A stretch of 45,819 bases of DNA from Prolixibacteraceae bacterium (GTDB taxonomy: Bacteria > Bacteroidota > Bacteroidia > Bacteroidales > Prolixibacteraceae). The stretch covers positions 1 through 45,819 of the forward strand of contig DPRM01000095.1 in the NCBI GenBank assembly GCA_003537645.1. Reading direction: 5' to 3'. Each line of letters starts with the position of its first letter. The stretch's first letter is position 1. A model generated the notes under the pieces. It saw nothing but the letters and a program-made list of their open reading frames with translations. It was not told the origin of the DNA and made no database searches. The position numbers and the translations under genes are program-made. Shown one piece after another: positions 34,851-43,250 of this stretch.

Positions 34851-36518
34851 ATGGCAAAAATTCATTCACTCAAGATTCATAATTATAGGGGTATTGAAAA
34901 ATTTGAGCACACTTTTGGAAGTACTAATTTTGTTTGCCTTATTGGACGAGGTGACTCTGGTAAAACAACAATATTAAATGCAATTTCTGCTGTATTATCA
35001 CCAAATTGGAATTATACTTTTTTCGACACAGATTTTTATAACGGTGATATTAGTAATAATATAGTAATTGAAGCTAACATTATTGAAGTTCCAAGTGAAT
35101 TGTTGACTGAATCTAAATTCGGATTGTATAAGCGCTTATTAAATTCATCAAATGAAATAATTGATGATATTACATTGGAAACTGATGATTGTGCTGATAT
35201 ATTATCAATCAAGTTGGTCGTAAAAAATGATCTTGAACCAAAATGGTATATCTTTAATGGCAGAATTCAGCAAGAGGATATTGAAATTTCATCATATGAT
35301 AGAGCAAAACTCAATGTATTCTTAGTTTCAGATTATCTTGACAAACACTTTTCTTGGAGTAAAGGAACACCATTGTTTTCATTGCGCAAACAATCAGATT
35401 TGAAGAGTGAAACGAATAAACTGCTATTAGACGCAAATAGAAAGGCTAAAGAAGTTTTTTTAAAAACAAAACCATTAGACTCTTTAGATTCAGTTGTCTC
35501 TTTAATTAAGGATTCTGCAGCAACGATCGGTCTTTCTTTGGATGATTTATCTGCATTGATTGATAATAAAGATTCAATGTTGAATGAAGGAAATATATCT
35601 CTACATGTAGATAGTATACCTTGCAGGTTGAAAGGTAAAGGATCAAAAAGACTTTTGTCTATTGCAATTCAACTTGAATTAGCTAAAAAAGGAGGAATTG
35701 TACTTATTGACGAGGTTGAACAAGGATTAGAACCTGATAGAGTGAAATTTTTAGTTAATCGGCTTTTTAATAACAAACAAGGGCAAGTGTTTATAACGAC
35801 TCATTCAAACAATGTTCTTGTTGAGATTGATGCGAAAGGAATATTTTTAAAAAAAGCTGAACAACATAGCCTAGTTACATTTGATGAGTGTTTTCAGGGT
35901 TGTATTCGAAATAATCCCGAAGCTTTTTTTTCAAAAAGAATTATTGTATGCGAGGGAGCAACAGAAGTAGGCATATGTAGGGCCTTAAATGAATTTAGGA
36001 TAGAATCTGGAGAAAGCAACTTTGAAATGTTAGGTATTTCCTTAGTGGATGGAACAGGTGCGAACTTTATTAAGTATTGTTTTGATTTTTTTGCAGCGGG
36101 AATAGATGTTTGTGCTTTTTGTGATTCAGATGATCCTGCGATAAATGAAAAGAAGAAAGAACTTATTAATATTGGAATTCAAGTCGTTGATTGTTCAGCT
36201 GGTTGTTCTATAGAACAGCAATTATTTAATGACTTGCCATGGGAAAAAGTTACAAGATTAGTTAAATATGCAGAAATTGAAAGATCTGAGCAAGGGATAT
36301 TGGCTAATACAGGGAAATTGTCAAAAAGCGAGTTGACTGACCAAGATTTACCTGGAATACGAATATTATTAGGAAATGCAGCAAAACAACACGATTGGTT
36401 TAAAAGAATCGAACTTGGGAAAAAGCTAGGGAGAGTGTGGTTTAATTCACTTTCAGAGATAACGTCAAAACACCTGCATACTCAATATTGTCACCTTTCA
36501 AGTTGGATAAATAAATGA
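34851..36518 (+). CDS. gajA: Gabija GajA: OLD-type ATPase with TOPRIM nuclease domain
   Basis: 555 residues. The N-terminal ABC-type ATPase opens with IHSLKIHNYRGIEKFEHTFG and Walker A GRGDSGKTT (32-40); Walker B is GGIVLIDEVEQGLEPDR near 281-297, followed by the switch histidine in TTHSNNVLVEI. The C-terminal TOPRIM domain has the catalytic Glu in IVCEGATEVGI near 368 and DSDD near 425. GajA is a sequence-specific DNA nickase held inactive by nucleotides until phage replication lowers ATP. The length is close to the ~580 residues of characterised GajA, and the overlap (4 bp, ATGA) with a UvrD-like gene of matching size makes Gabija much more likely than a lone OLD nuclease. It is A+T-rich compared with its neighbours and on the opposite strand. 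Confidence 0.85.
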   Translation: MAKIHSLKIHNYRGIEKFEHTFGSTNFVCLIGRGDSGKTTILNAISAVLSPNWNYTFFDTDFYNGDISNNIVIEANIIEVPSELLTESKFGLYKRLLNSSNEIIDDITLETDDCADILSIKLVVKNDLEPKWYIFNGRIQQEDIEISSYDRAKLNVFLVSDYLDKHFSWSKGTPLFSLRKQSDLKSETNKLLLDANRKAKEVFLKTKPLDSLDSVVSLIKDSAATIGLSLDDLSALIDNKDSMLNEGNISLHVDSIPCRLKGKGSKRLLSIAIQLELAKKGGIVLIDEVEQGLEPDRVKFLVNRLFNNKQGQVFITTHSNNVLVEIDAKGIFLKKAEQHSLVTFDECFQGCIRNNPEAFFSKRIIVCEGATEVGICRALNEFRIESGESNFEMLGISLVDGTGANFIKYCFDFFAAGIDVCAFCDSDDPAINEKKKELINIGIQVVDCSAGCSIEQQLFNDLPWEKVTRLVKYAEIERSEQGILANTGKLSKSELTDQDLPGIRILLGNAAKQHDWFKRIELGKKLGRVWFNSLSEITSKHLHTQYCHLSSWINK

Positions 36519-37999
36519 ATCTAAAGGAATTTATATCAACCCGTAGAAGCATAATAATTGCACCTGCTGGTTATGGTAAAACATATGCATTGGCAAAATG
36601 TTTGACAATTACAGATAGCGATAAAAAACAATTGATAATAACACATACACATGCTGGAATAGCTGCAATTAAAGAAAAAATTGCAAAGTTAAACATACCA
36701 AACTCAACATTTTGCATTGAAACCATCAATGGGTTTGCTCAAAAATACATGCTTTCATTTTACAGTAACGCAATAATTCCTGAGCAAGAAAGTAAAAATT
36801 ATTTTCTTTTTATCATTCAAAATGCTACTGAACTTTTTAAAACAAAGGCTGTAAAAAGAGTTCTTCAATCAACATATCAAAATATTTTTGTTGATGAATA
36901 TCAAGACTGCACACTATCACAGCACAAAATGATTATGGCTATTTCGGAGTATTTGCCAACACATATAATGGGAGATCCGATGCAGGGTATTTTTGGTTTT
37001 AATGAGCCACTAGTTAATTTTGAAAACGATCTAGATTCATTCAAAATCGTGAATCAACTAGATACTCCATGGAGGTGGAATACGACAGGTAATACGCAAT
37101 TAGGATTGATTCTAAAAGAAATCAGATCGATTTTATGTTCGAATAGGAAGGTGATAAACTTTAAATCATTCAGCCCAACAATTGAGAATATATTAATCAA
37201 TGAATCGGATATTTTTAATCAAAAGAGTATTTATAGAAGACAATTGAACACAATAATAAACAACAATAATCAATCTAAAGAGTTAGAGAGTTTGTTATTA
37301 ATTGTTCCTGAATATATTGAAAATGGAGTGAATCGAGGGGGAATTAATTCAAGAGCAAAACTTAAAGCATTAATAGATTATTCACATCAGTTGACTCTTT
37401 TAGAAGCAATTGATAATAAAGACTTTTATTCAATTTCTAAGTCAATTGATAAACTAGTGAATGGCATTCATCGTAGAAATAAAAAGCTGAAAGCTATTTC
37501 AGAAGATCTTTTGCAAAAAGTATTTTACAAAGGAAGTATTGATGCTTGGATTACAGAAGATAGACTAATAAATAAAAGAGGGAAAGACGCAAAAACAAAA
37601 CAGAAACTAGAAGATTTGATTAATTCGTTTATAGATGAGTCTTCAATGTCGTCCTTGTTAGAGCTTCTTTTGTTCTTAAAAAATGAAATGAAATTTAAAT
37701 CAAAGAGAGTAGATCTTATAACTAGTATAATTAAATCCATGAGAATTGCAATTGTAGAAAATAAGAGTGTTTATGACTCAATGGTGAGTTACAAAAATAT
37801 AATTAGGAGAGTGGGTAGAAAAGTTCAAGGGAAATGCATAGGTACTACTTTATTAACTAAAGGACTTGAATTTGATACTGTTGTAATTTTGAACGCACAT
37901 AGAATTTCTGATCACAAACATTTTTATGTTGCAGTTACAAGAGCATGTAAAAGACTTATTGTTTTTTCAAATAGTTCTATTTTACAATTCACAAATTAA
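36515..37999 (+). CDS. gajB: Gabija GajB: UvrD/PcrA-like helicase
   Basis: 494 residues, a compact superfamily 1 helicase. Walker A APAGYGKT (16-23), motif II VDEYQDC near 127-132, motif III MGDPMQGIFGF near 151, motif V TKGLEFDTVVILNA and motif VI FYVAVTRACKRLIVF near 470 are all present. GajB forms a complex with the GajA tetramer and is activated by DNA ends or termini. The ATG overlaps the gajA stop by 4 bp. Its stop codon TAA (37997-37999) overlaps the stop of the convergent amidase gene (TAA on the minus strand at 37996-37998), so the cargo ends exactly where the host element's lysis genes end. Confidence 0.85.
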   Translation: MNLKEFISTRRSIIIAPAGYGKTYALAKCLTITDSDKKQLIITHTHAGIAAIKEKIAKLNIPNSTFCIETINGFAQKYMLSFYSNAIIPEQESKNYFLFIIQNATELFKTKAVKRVLQSTYQNIFVDEYQDCTLSQHKMIMAISEYLPTHIMGDPMQGIFGFNEPLVNFENDLDSFKIVNQLDTPWRWNTTGNTQLGLILKEIRSILCSNRKVINFKSFSPTIENILINESDIFNQKSIYRRQLNTIINNNNQSKELESLLLIVPEYIENGVNRGGINSRAKLKALIDYSHQLTLLEAIDNKDFYSISKSIDKLVNGIHRRNKKLKAISEDLLQKVFYKGSIDAWITEDRLINKRGKDAKTKQKLEDLINSFIDESSMSSLLELLLFLKNEMKFKSKRVDLITSIIKSMRIAIVENKSVYDSMVSYKNIIRRVGRKVQGKCIGTTLLTKGLEFDTVVILNAHRISDHKHFYVAVTRACKRLIVFSNSSILQFTN

Positions 38000-38505
38000 A
38001 GTTTCTTCAAATCCATCATCTTTCCCGGGCACTCTGTTGCAGCCAGATCCCGGTGGCCTTTTAAAACGAGGTCTTTTCCAACAACAGATTTCACATGCTT
38101 GATTACTCCTCGTAACGAGTCCATCTGCTGCGGTGTTGGCGGGTGCTTTGAGAGGTGTCCGATCAGGCAAATACCAACATAAGTGGTGTTATAATATCCC
38201 ACATGGTAGCTGATGGATTCCAGATCGTTGGTCTGGTTGACTGTTCCATCATGTGAAATGACGAAATGATATCCGATGCCCGGCCAGCCGCGCGAAATGT
38301 GATAATTGGCAATAGCTGTTGGAGTTCCTGAATCTGCTGCGCTGTGATGGACCACAATACCCGTGATTGAACTCAGCGTTCTTCTTTTGTACGCACCTTT
38401 CCCCTTCGGGAGAGATGCAACGATGTTGTCGATTTTGATTGTTGTCATAGTTCCTCCTATTGCAAGGGCTGTCAGAGCTGCTACTATCCACCAGACCCTT
38501 TTCAT
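37996..38505 (-). CDS. N-acetylmuramoyl-L-alanine amidase (endolysin-type)
   Basis: 169 residues of the PGRP/amidase_2 fold. Residues 5-20 are a hydrophobic N-terminal segment (signal anchor or SAR-like). The zinc and catalytic residues are in place: HHS (H53/H54), YHF near Y79, H151 in LKGHRDL, and C159 in ATECPGK. It cleaves the amide bond between muramic acid and the stem peptide. It lies at the end of a lysis-like cassette (spanin-like, holin-like, transglycosylase genes upstream), typical of phage release. The start overlaps the previous gene by 4 bp (ATGA). Confidence 0.88.
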   Translation of the reverse strand: MKRVWWIVAALTALAIGGTMTTIKIDNIVASLPKGKGAYKRRTLSSITGIVVHHSAADSGTPTAIANYHISRGWPGIGYHFVISHDGTVNQTNDLESISYHVGYYNTTYVGICLIGHLSKHPPTPQQMDSLRGVIKHVKSVVGKDLVLKGHRDLAATECPGKMMDLKKL

Positions 38506-39101
38506 TTTACAATTTTTATGGTTTTTGAATACTCGATTTTACAATTTGGGTTTTTACAAGTGATGGCCTGCTGCAATTTTCGGCGTGAGAAAATCCATAG
38601 CCAGGGCTTAATGCGTTCGCCTTTGTAAATGACCTGGATCAGGCTGTCGCGGCTTTCAATATGTACCCGCTGTGTGTCTGCTATTGCAATGCCGGACACA
38701 GTATAAAACGCATCACTGTAATTGAAAACCCTTACCGGAATGGTGTCGTATATCAGGCTGTCGCGAAGAGTAGTCACGATGTCTTTCTGTTCATGAATGA
38801 CTGTTTCGGAATACTGGTCAACGCGACCAGGCTTGATTTTCAGATTGCGGATTTCTGCTAAAATTTCCGGATAAATTTCTTTCAGCTCATCGTATTTCAG
38901 TTGAATAACATCCACTTTTGCAACCAGTTCACCGTTGCGGGATTTGTAATACTGTACCTCCTGATTTGCGGCAACAAATGATTGTTCCAGCCGAATGCGA
39001 TTACTACGTTCGCTCTTGTACATTCTGCCCGTTATAAACGAAATAAAGGCAAACAGAAGTACTATGCAGAGCCATGTCAGATTATTGCGGTTTCGTTTCA
39101 T
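38502..39101 (-). CDS. Single-pass membrane protein, spanin-like
   Basis: About 199 residues. A basic start (MKRNRNN) is followed by one transmembrane helix (LTWLCIVLLFAFISFITG, residues 8-25), then a coiled-coil stretch to ~80 and a beta-rich C-terminal part. This i-spanin-like plan and its position between the amidase and holin-like genes suggest an envelope-disrupting lysis protein, or a structural membrane protein; similar single-pass proteins occur in Bacteroidetes prophages. The Met at 39101 is preferred because it puts the basic residues directly before the helix; the in-frame ATG at 39134 would add 11 residues and a longer overlap with the upstream gene. Confidence 0.65.
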   Translation of the reverse strand: MKRNRNNLTWLCIVLLFAFISFITGRMYKSERSNRIRLEQSFVAANQEVQYYKSRNGELVAKVDVIQLKYDELKEIYPEILAEIRNLKIKPGRVDQYSETVIHEQKDIVTTLRDSLIYDTIPVRVFNYSDAFYTVSGIAIADTQRVHIESRDSLIQVIYKGERIKPWLWIFSRRKLQQAITCKNPNCKIEYSKTIKIVK

Positions 39102-39282
39102 TGTCGTTGTTGTTACTTGGGCGTTTTGTTTCACTCCAGATGTAAGAGGTGAGAATGGTCATGATTCCTGCAACACAGGCCGACGCAAGAACTTCCATGC
39201 CGTTGAAGATTGACAGAATGGCCAACACCGCCAGCAGAATCCCGGCGATGATGGTGATCAGATATCTTTTCGAGTGTTTCAT
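39082..39282 (-). CDS. Small two-helix membrane protein, holin-like
   Basis: 66 residues with a short basic start (MKHSKRY), two hydrophobic helices (LITIIAGILLAVLAILSIF, residues 8-26, and VLASACVAGIMTILTSYIW) and a polar Asn/Lys/Pro tail. This fits a class II holin that would form the lysis lesion for the amidase; function inferred from size, topology and neighbours. The start at 39282 follows 1 bp after the stop codon of the upstream out-of-frame membrane segment (39284-39286), a coupling arrangement. The longer ATG at 39354 would add 24 unlike residues. Confidence 0.65.
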   Translation of the reverse strand: MKHSKRYLITIIAGILLAVLAILSIFNGMEVLASACVAGIMTILTSYIWSETKRPSNNNDNETKPQ

Positions 39283-39283
39283 T

Positions 39284-39389
39284 TTATTTCGTCTTTGTTT
39301 TATTCTTGTTTCTTTTTCGTATGCTCCGCCACAGAAACAGGCCTCCAATGCCAAGTATCAGAAAACCTAAGAGCCCGAGCTTTTTTTTT
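39284..39389 (-). other. Out-of-frame transmembrane tail after an A9 run
   Basis: In the frame +1 from the transglycosylase, 32 codons from 39382 to the TAA at 39286-39284 read as one transmembrane helix with a strongly basic end (LGLLGFLILGIGGLFLW then RSIRKRNKNK). There is no normal start codon. The nine A residues (39381-39389, minus strand) lie exactly at the junction: one A more would fuse this segment in frame to the transglycosylase, and one A fewer would put it behind the ATG at 39392-39390. Its stop is 1 bp from the next gene. Transcriptional slippage, ribosomal frameshifting or a sequence error are the options. Confidence 0.6.
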
Positions 39390-39951
39390 CATCGTCGGAC
39401 AGAACATCATTGAGAAATTCAACAGGGATGGCTTTCAGCATGATCTGTTTTGCTTCGCCTACCGTAATTTTACCATCCCTGTTGATATCAAGCGAAGGGT
39501 TTCGCTCTGCAACTACCGATGCCGGGATCGTGGAAGACTGAATGACGTAGTTGTCGGGTTTGCCAATGGCGGCGGGCCAAAAGGTGATCATGTAAAGATC
39601 GTAGTAGCTTTTAATTCGTCCTGAATAGGGTTTGAAATATTTGTACACGTAATCCAATTGCTGCAGATTATTCATTTTATACAATGCCTGTGTGCTTGTC
39701 CCCAGCCACATGGCCGTGGTGGGCATGAACTGAATGAGGCCGGTTGCACGATAATAGGAGCGGGTACAAGCATCGGAGTGATCGCCTTTCTGCTTGTTTA
39801 CAGCCTGAGCGTTGATGCCACTTTCATGCAGCATGACCACCATCAGCCAGTTTGGATTAATGGCCAGCTTTTCGCAAATGCTTTTGACTTTCTCTGCAAA
39901 TGCACTTCGGCTCTCGCCTTTGTTACAGACTATGCGGTTAGTGAGAATCAT
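39367..39951 (-). CDS. Lytic transglycosylase-like protein with EF-hand motif
   Basis: 194 residues. The SLT-type catalytic Glu is E43 in MVVMLHESGINAQAVN, followed by ATGLIQFMPTTAMWLG, the conserved GLxQ-M-P motif, and an aromatic segment with YVYKYFKPYSGR. Near residues 157-170 is a calcium-binding EF-hand/dockerin-like loop SLDINRDGKITVGEA. It would cleave peptidoglycan, in lysis or DNA entry. The ATG at 39951 overlaps the upstream stop (ATGA); the longer ATG at 40089 is rejected because it would lie deep in the upstream gene. The visible C-terminus (DDEKKSSGS) ends just past an A9 tract that could shift it into a membrane tail. Confidence 0.8.
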   Translation of the reverse strand: MILTNRIVCNKGESRSAFAEKVKSICEKLAINPNWLMVVMLHESGINAQAVNKQKGDHSDACTRSYYRATGLIQFMPTTAMWLGTSTQALYKMNNLQQLDYVYKYFKPYSGRIKSYYDLYMITFWPAAIGKPDNYVIQSSTIPASVVAERNPSLDINRDGKITVGEAKQIMLKAIPVEFLNDVLSDDEKKSSGS

Positions 39952-41030
39952 TGTGCAATAATTTTTACGGTTCTTGAATCCACCCATCGTTCCGTGTTGT
40001 CTACAGTCAGAAACTTGATGTAATTCGTTTTGCCCTGTACAAGCGATCCCAGGAACTCTCCCAGTAAAACAAACCTTTCCACCGTGCAATACGGCTGCAT
40101 TTTTTCGTTCAGGATTTTTGTGTCCGATGTACTAACCACCATTTTTGTTGTAAACCCTTTCACAGTGGTATCGTAGTAATCAAGCGGCTTTTTGAAAGTG
40201 ACGACCGTTTTTGTGTTTGGATATTGCAGAAACATCTGTTTGAAATAGTCGAAAACATCCACATAGTCTTTACTCGAAGCAATCCACATGGTGTATGATT
40301 TTCCGGCGTATGCTTTGAAAGCGGCAGGCAGTCCCTCTTTCTTAACAATGTATCCAACCTGGATAAACTTGACATTGTTTTTCAGATCGAGTTCCTGCTT
40401 GCCGGTGGCATAACCAATGAAATCGCCCGGCTTTGCCTGAAACAAAATGTTGTTTCCCTTGGAGCTTTCATACCATGCTTCGTGATAACTGGCATCCGGA
40501 GTTTTTCGCACATACACTTCTTTTTTGGCAACCACCATCTGATTCTTTTTGGCGAAAGTCACAGCCGGTGCGCCGGATTTACCAGGGATCGTTGAAATCA
40601 GCGTCATGAGTTTCTGGTATTCATCGGCACTGAGTTCATTCTGCAACTCTGCAATCAGATCTCCGCCATACATCTTGTTGTACGATTTTACGACCTCGTC
40701 AAAATTGGTCATGTTCTTAGCGGCGTCATAAATTTTGTCGGTATTGGTGCTGTCAAAGCTTTTCAGAATGGAAATTCCTGACGGATTCAGCGCATCATGA
40801 ATAACCGCGGCTTGCCTCACTTCCGGACTGTCGTCCAGTTTCATTTCGGTGTTCTTTTGCTGCGCTTTGGCAATCATGTTTTTGCCAATTTTGTACAGGA
40901 TTAATCCGCTGAGTCCAATCACAGCGCCACCCACCAGTACCCGCCCGGGATGTTGCATAACATAGTCGAGTGCTTGTTCGGCCCGGGTTTCACCGGGAGC
41001 TTTTTTTGTATTTTCTTTTTTTGCTGCCAT
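39948..41030 (-). CDS. Membrane-anchored protein, 360 aa, possible virion protein
   Basis: A Lys/Ala-rich N-terminus is followed by one transmembrane helix (VLVGGAVIGLSGLILYKIG, residues ~31-49) and a large soluble part. Near residue 170 there is an SH3b-like beta segment (VVAKKEVYVRKTPDASYHEA), and more beta-rich stretches follow (YIVKKEGLPAAFKAYAG, FLTVDNTERWVDSRTV). No enzyme motif is seen. It lies between a small acidic gene and the transglycosylase, overlapping the latter by 4 bp. A structural or membrane-bound component of the element's particle is plausible; the family is not recognised. Confidence 0.6.
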   Translation of the reverse strand: MAAKKENTKKAPGETRAEQALDYVMQHPGRVLVGGAVIGLSGLILYKIGKNMIAKAQQKNTEMKLDDSPEVRQAAVIHDALNPSGISILKSFDSTNTDKIYDAAKNMTNFDEVVKSYNKMYGGDLIAELQNELSADEYQKLMTLISTIPGKSGAPAVTFAKKNQMVVAKKEVYVRKTPDASYHEAWYESSKGNNILFQAKPGDFIGYATGKQELDLKNNVKFIQVGYIVKKEGLPAAFKAYAGKSYTMWIASSKDYVDVFDYFKQMFLQYPNTKTVVTFKKPLDYYDTTVKGFTTKMVVSTSDTKILNEKMQPYCTVERFVLLGEFLGSLVQGKTNYIKFLTVDNTERWVDSRTVKIIAQ

Positions 41031-41218
41031 CAGATGAACATTTTGGCCTTGCGCACAAGACTGGGTTTAGCTTTGATTTTCTTTGAGAAATCGATGAAGT
41101 CTTTTGTGGAAAGTTCCTGGCGTGTAGTCTTCATCAGATCAAACATAGCCTGAAGGATTTCCTTTGCTTCATCAGCGCTTTGCGCTTCAATCTTAACTTT
41201 GAATTCGAAGGTTGTCAT
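41030..41218 (-). CDS. Small hypothetical protein, 62 aa
   Basis: A short beta-hairpin start (MTTFEFKVKIEAQS) is followed by two helices (ADEAKEILQAMFDLMKTTRQ). The ATG overlaps the stop of the upstream gene by 4 bp and its end overlaps the next start by 1 bp, which supports real translation. No family is recognised; it looks like a small adaptor or ferredoxin-like fold fragment. Confidence 0.55.
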   Translation of the reverse strand: MTTFEFKVKIEAQSADEAKEILQAMFDLMKTTRQELSTKDFIDFSKKIKAKPSLVRKAKMFI

Positions 41219-42075
41219 GATGAAAATTCTTTTTTCTTTTCAATGTATTCGAGCAATTCGGGAGCAAGGCTTTTGTTGGCCTCAATTTCGGAGAAGATGG
41301 AAAAGAGTTCGCCCAACAGTTGATTGTCGATGCTGTTGAGAAACTGACTGATCAGCGAGATCACTTCGAAGCGTTTTTGTTCATCGGACGACATCGGCAC
41401 AGAGCTGTTTTGCGGTGCGGCAGTGGATTCGTAAACGATTCCGGATTTGTCATCTTTTGCCGGGAGCATTTTCTGTTCTTCTTTTTCATCAATTCCCATG
41501 AGCTCGGCAATGGGCTTACTGAGCTTCTCTTTTCTGATGCCGATGCTTTCCAGAATATCGCCCAGCATACCAGCGTAATACCGGATCTGGTTCTTTTGCT
41601 CCAGATTTGTTTCCAGTTCCTGGTTATGCGCTTCCAGTTCCTCAACCTTTGCTTTCAGTTCATCGTTTTCATCAGCAAGTTCTTTGACGATTTCTTTCAT
41701 TTCGAAAAAGTCATTTTCGCGGCGTTTCTCTTCAAACCGGCGTTCAACAATTGCATTGATTTCGACTTCACCGAGCCCCGGAACAGTATGAGCAGGTTGA
41801 ACATCGTTGTGGGTGCGCAGATCGCACACATTGCCATCAATTAATTTTCCTCCTTCCGTGATGAGATCAATTTTCAAAATCTCCGGTTGTTCCGTTTTCA
41901 GGAAGTTGTTGATCTGCCTGTTCATGAGTTCAACAGGTTCCATTTCTATCACCTTGTTGCTTCTATTATCGGTAAAAACAGTGGCGTTGAAAAAGACTTT
42001 AAACCCTTTTTCACTCTCCTTTTTCGCTCTCGCGTTAAGGCTTTTCAGAAAATATGAAACACTATTTGCTGCCAT
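41215..42075 (-). CDS. Coiled-coil protein, 286 aa
   Basis: The N-terminal ~110 residues are mixed and include a beta-like segment (GFKVFFNATVFTDNRSN). Residues ~110-165 form a strong coiled coil (RRFEEKRRENDFFEMKEIV through a Glu/Leu-rich helix), and the C-terminal part is helical (FEVISLISQFLNSIDNQLL). No enzyme motif or membrane segment. The role may be scaffolding in particle assembly. It overlaps the 62-aa gene by 4 bp and follows a beta-rich small gene by 1 bp, within one operon. Confidence 0.6.
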   Translation of the reverse strand: MAANSVSYFLKSLNARAKKESEKGFKVFFNATVFTDNRSNKVIEMEPVELMNRQINNFLKTEQPEILKIDLITEGGKLIDGNVCDLRTHNDVQPAHTVPGLGEVEINAIVERRFEEKRRENDFFEMKEIVKELADENDELKAKVEELEAHNQELETNLEQKNQIRYYAGMLGDILESIGIRKEKLSKPIAELMGIDEKEEQKMLPAKDDKSGIVYESTAAPQNSSVPMSSDEQKRFEVISLISQFLNSIDNQLLGELFSIFSEIEANKSLAPELLEYIEKKKEFSS

Positions 42076-42076
42076 T

Positions 42077-42400
42077 TTATTTTGGTATTACTCGGATGAA
42101 TTCAATCAACTGTACTGTGTTAGCCGGATTGGTGATTTTGATCTGTCCGGTGAATTCCCTGATCTGTGCAAAGACCTGGAGCTTGTAATGCTGATTAACT
42201 GTATAAACATTATTGTCGGCGCAGATCACGGTGTTGTTTGCGAGCTCTTTTGAAACCAGAAACAGATACTCATTGTAGGCGGGGTACAGATATTCAACCT
42301 CGTCGTCTTTTGTAAGAATGCTGAGCGATTCGAAGCGGTATTTTTTATACCCGCGTTCAAGCATCTGCTGGTTGATATATGAAAGAAGATACTGGTCCAT
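42077..42400 (-). CDS. Small beta-rich protein, 107 aa
   Basis: The start at 42400 is taken because it lies 1 bp after the stop of the upstream gene and gives a normal N-terminus (MDQYLLSYINQQMLERGY). The protein is predicted mostly beta (YLFLVSKELANNTVICADN, IREFTGQIKITNPANTV) with no membrane segment. Unrecognised. With the next two upstream genes it forms a run of small beta-rich proteins; virion component is an inference from context. Confidence 0.6.
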   Translation of the reverse strand: MDQYLLSYINQQMLERGYKKYRFESLSILTKDDEVEYLYPAYNEYLFLVSKELANNTVICADNNVYTVNQHYKLQVFAQIREFTGQIKITNPANTVQLIEFIRVIPK

Positions 42401-42401
42401 T

Positions 42402-42794
42402 TTATTTTGTGGCTTTACAATACAGATAAACATTAACCTGATAGGGGAGGAAAGTTCCTTTGTCGTCTTTTGCAGTTGCGGCGTCCTGATAGTAGCCGCT
42501 GATCCGCATGTCGGGTGTGATCTGTTCTTCAATTTGCATAAAGTGATTGCATTTCAGCAAGGGTTTGTCAGCATATCCGACTGAATGATGCAACGGATGA
42601 ACTTCGCCTGAATTAATCTGGATGCTGATTTCGCCTATGTGCTGAATTTCGTGACCGGTTTGAATAAATCCTTTCACCGTTGCCAGAATGCCTCTGCAAC
42701 TAATAATGTGGGCAGGTATATTTTGATCAATCGGTATGACCTGGCCAGCTTTGCGGACGATAATCGGCAATATGAAATACCTGCGGATTTCCAT
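42402..42794 (-). CDS. Small beta-rich protein, 130 aa, possible jelly-roll
   Basis: Predominantly beta with regular polar/hydrophobic alternation (YFILPIIVRKAGQVIPID, IGEISIQINSGEVHPL). The C-terminus TFLPYQVNVYLYCK shares the pattern F-x-P-Y-x-[VL]-N-[VI]-Y-L with the upstream gene (TFPYSLNIYLK), and both have an Ile-x-Gly-x-x-x-Asp segment ~20 residues before it, so the two may be diverged paralogues. No membrane segment or catalytic motif. A minor capsid or spike protein is plausible but unproven. Confidence 0.6.
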   Translation of the reverse strand: MEIRRYFILPIIVRKAGQVIPIDQNIPAHIISCRGILATVKGFIQTGHEIQHIGEISIQINSGEVHPLHHSVGYADKPLLKCNHFMQIEEQITPDMRISGYYQDAATAKDDKGTFLPYQVNVYLYCKATK

Positions 42795-42795
42795 T

Positions 42796-43179
42796 TTACT
42801 GTACGTTTTTCAGTTTCAGATAAATATTCAAAGAGTAGGGGAACGTTATTCCATCGCTGAACCCGCCATCTGTAAAACGGCCCTCAATGATGCTTCCACC
42901 AGCTTCCACCACTTCGTCATTGTCAAAAATCACAAACCGTTCGTTGGGTGTTGAGCTCTGATCAGTGGCCAGCAGTTTGGTTTCGAAGCCTTCGGGAAAG
43001 ATTTCCTGTTCTGCAATGCGTAGTTCCATTGTGCTGCCGTAGTGCGATTCGTCTTTGGGAAGCGACACATAAATTCCCTCAACTTTTGAGTACAATTTAT
43101 CCGTTGCAGCGGAGAACCGCACTGTTTGTCCCGGCGTTTCCACCTTGACTTTGATCATTTGATATTTGGTCAGTTTCAT
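42796..43179 (-). CDS. Small beta-rich protein, 127 aa, paralogue of its neighbour
   Basis: The start at 43179 (MKLTKYQMIKVKVETPG) is preferred to the in-frame ATG at 43323, which would add 48 residues of unlike composition lying across the upstream gene. It is all-beta in character (VEGIYVSLPKDESHYGS, GSIIEGRFTDGGFSDG) and ends in FPYSLNIYLKLKNVQ, matching the end of the next gene. Cys is absent. No family is recognised. Confidence 0.6.
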   Translation of the reverse strand: MKLTKYQMIKVKVETPGQTVRFSAATDKLYSKVEGIYVSLPKDESHYGSTMELRIAEQEIFPEGFETKLLATDQSSTPNERFVIFDNDEVVEAGGSIIEGRFTDGGFSDGITFPYSLNIYLKLKNVQ

Positions 43180-43250
43180 GATTTTGATTTTTATACAGGA
43201 ATGGAAAGGGCTACCAGAGCGGATCACCCTAACCAGGCCTGTAGAACGTT

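Noticed and set aside
34851..36518. Lone OLD nuclease or PARIS/Septu component
   Set aside because: The overlapping UvrD-like gene of GajB size points to Gabija.
41320..41844. 174-codon plus-strand frame
   Set aside because: Phe-rich shadow of the coiled-coil gene on the other strand.
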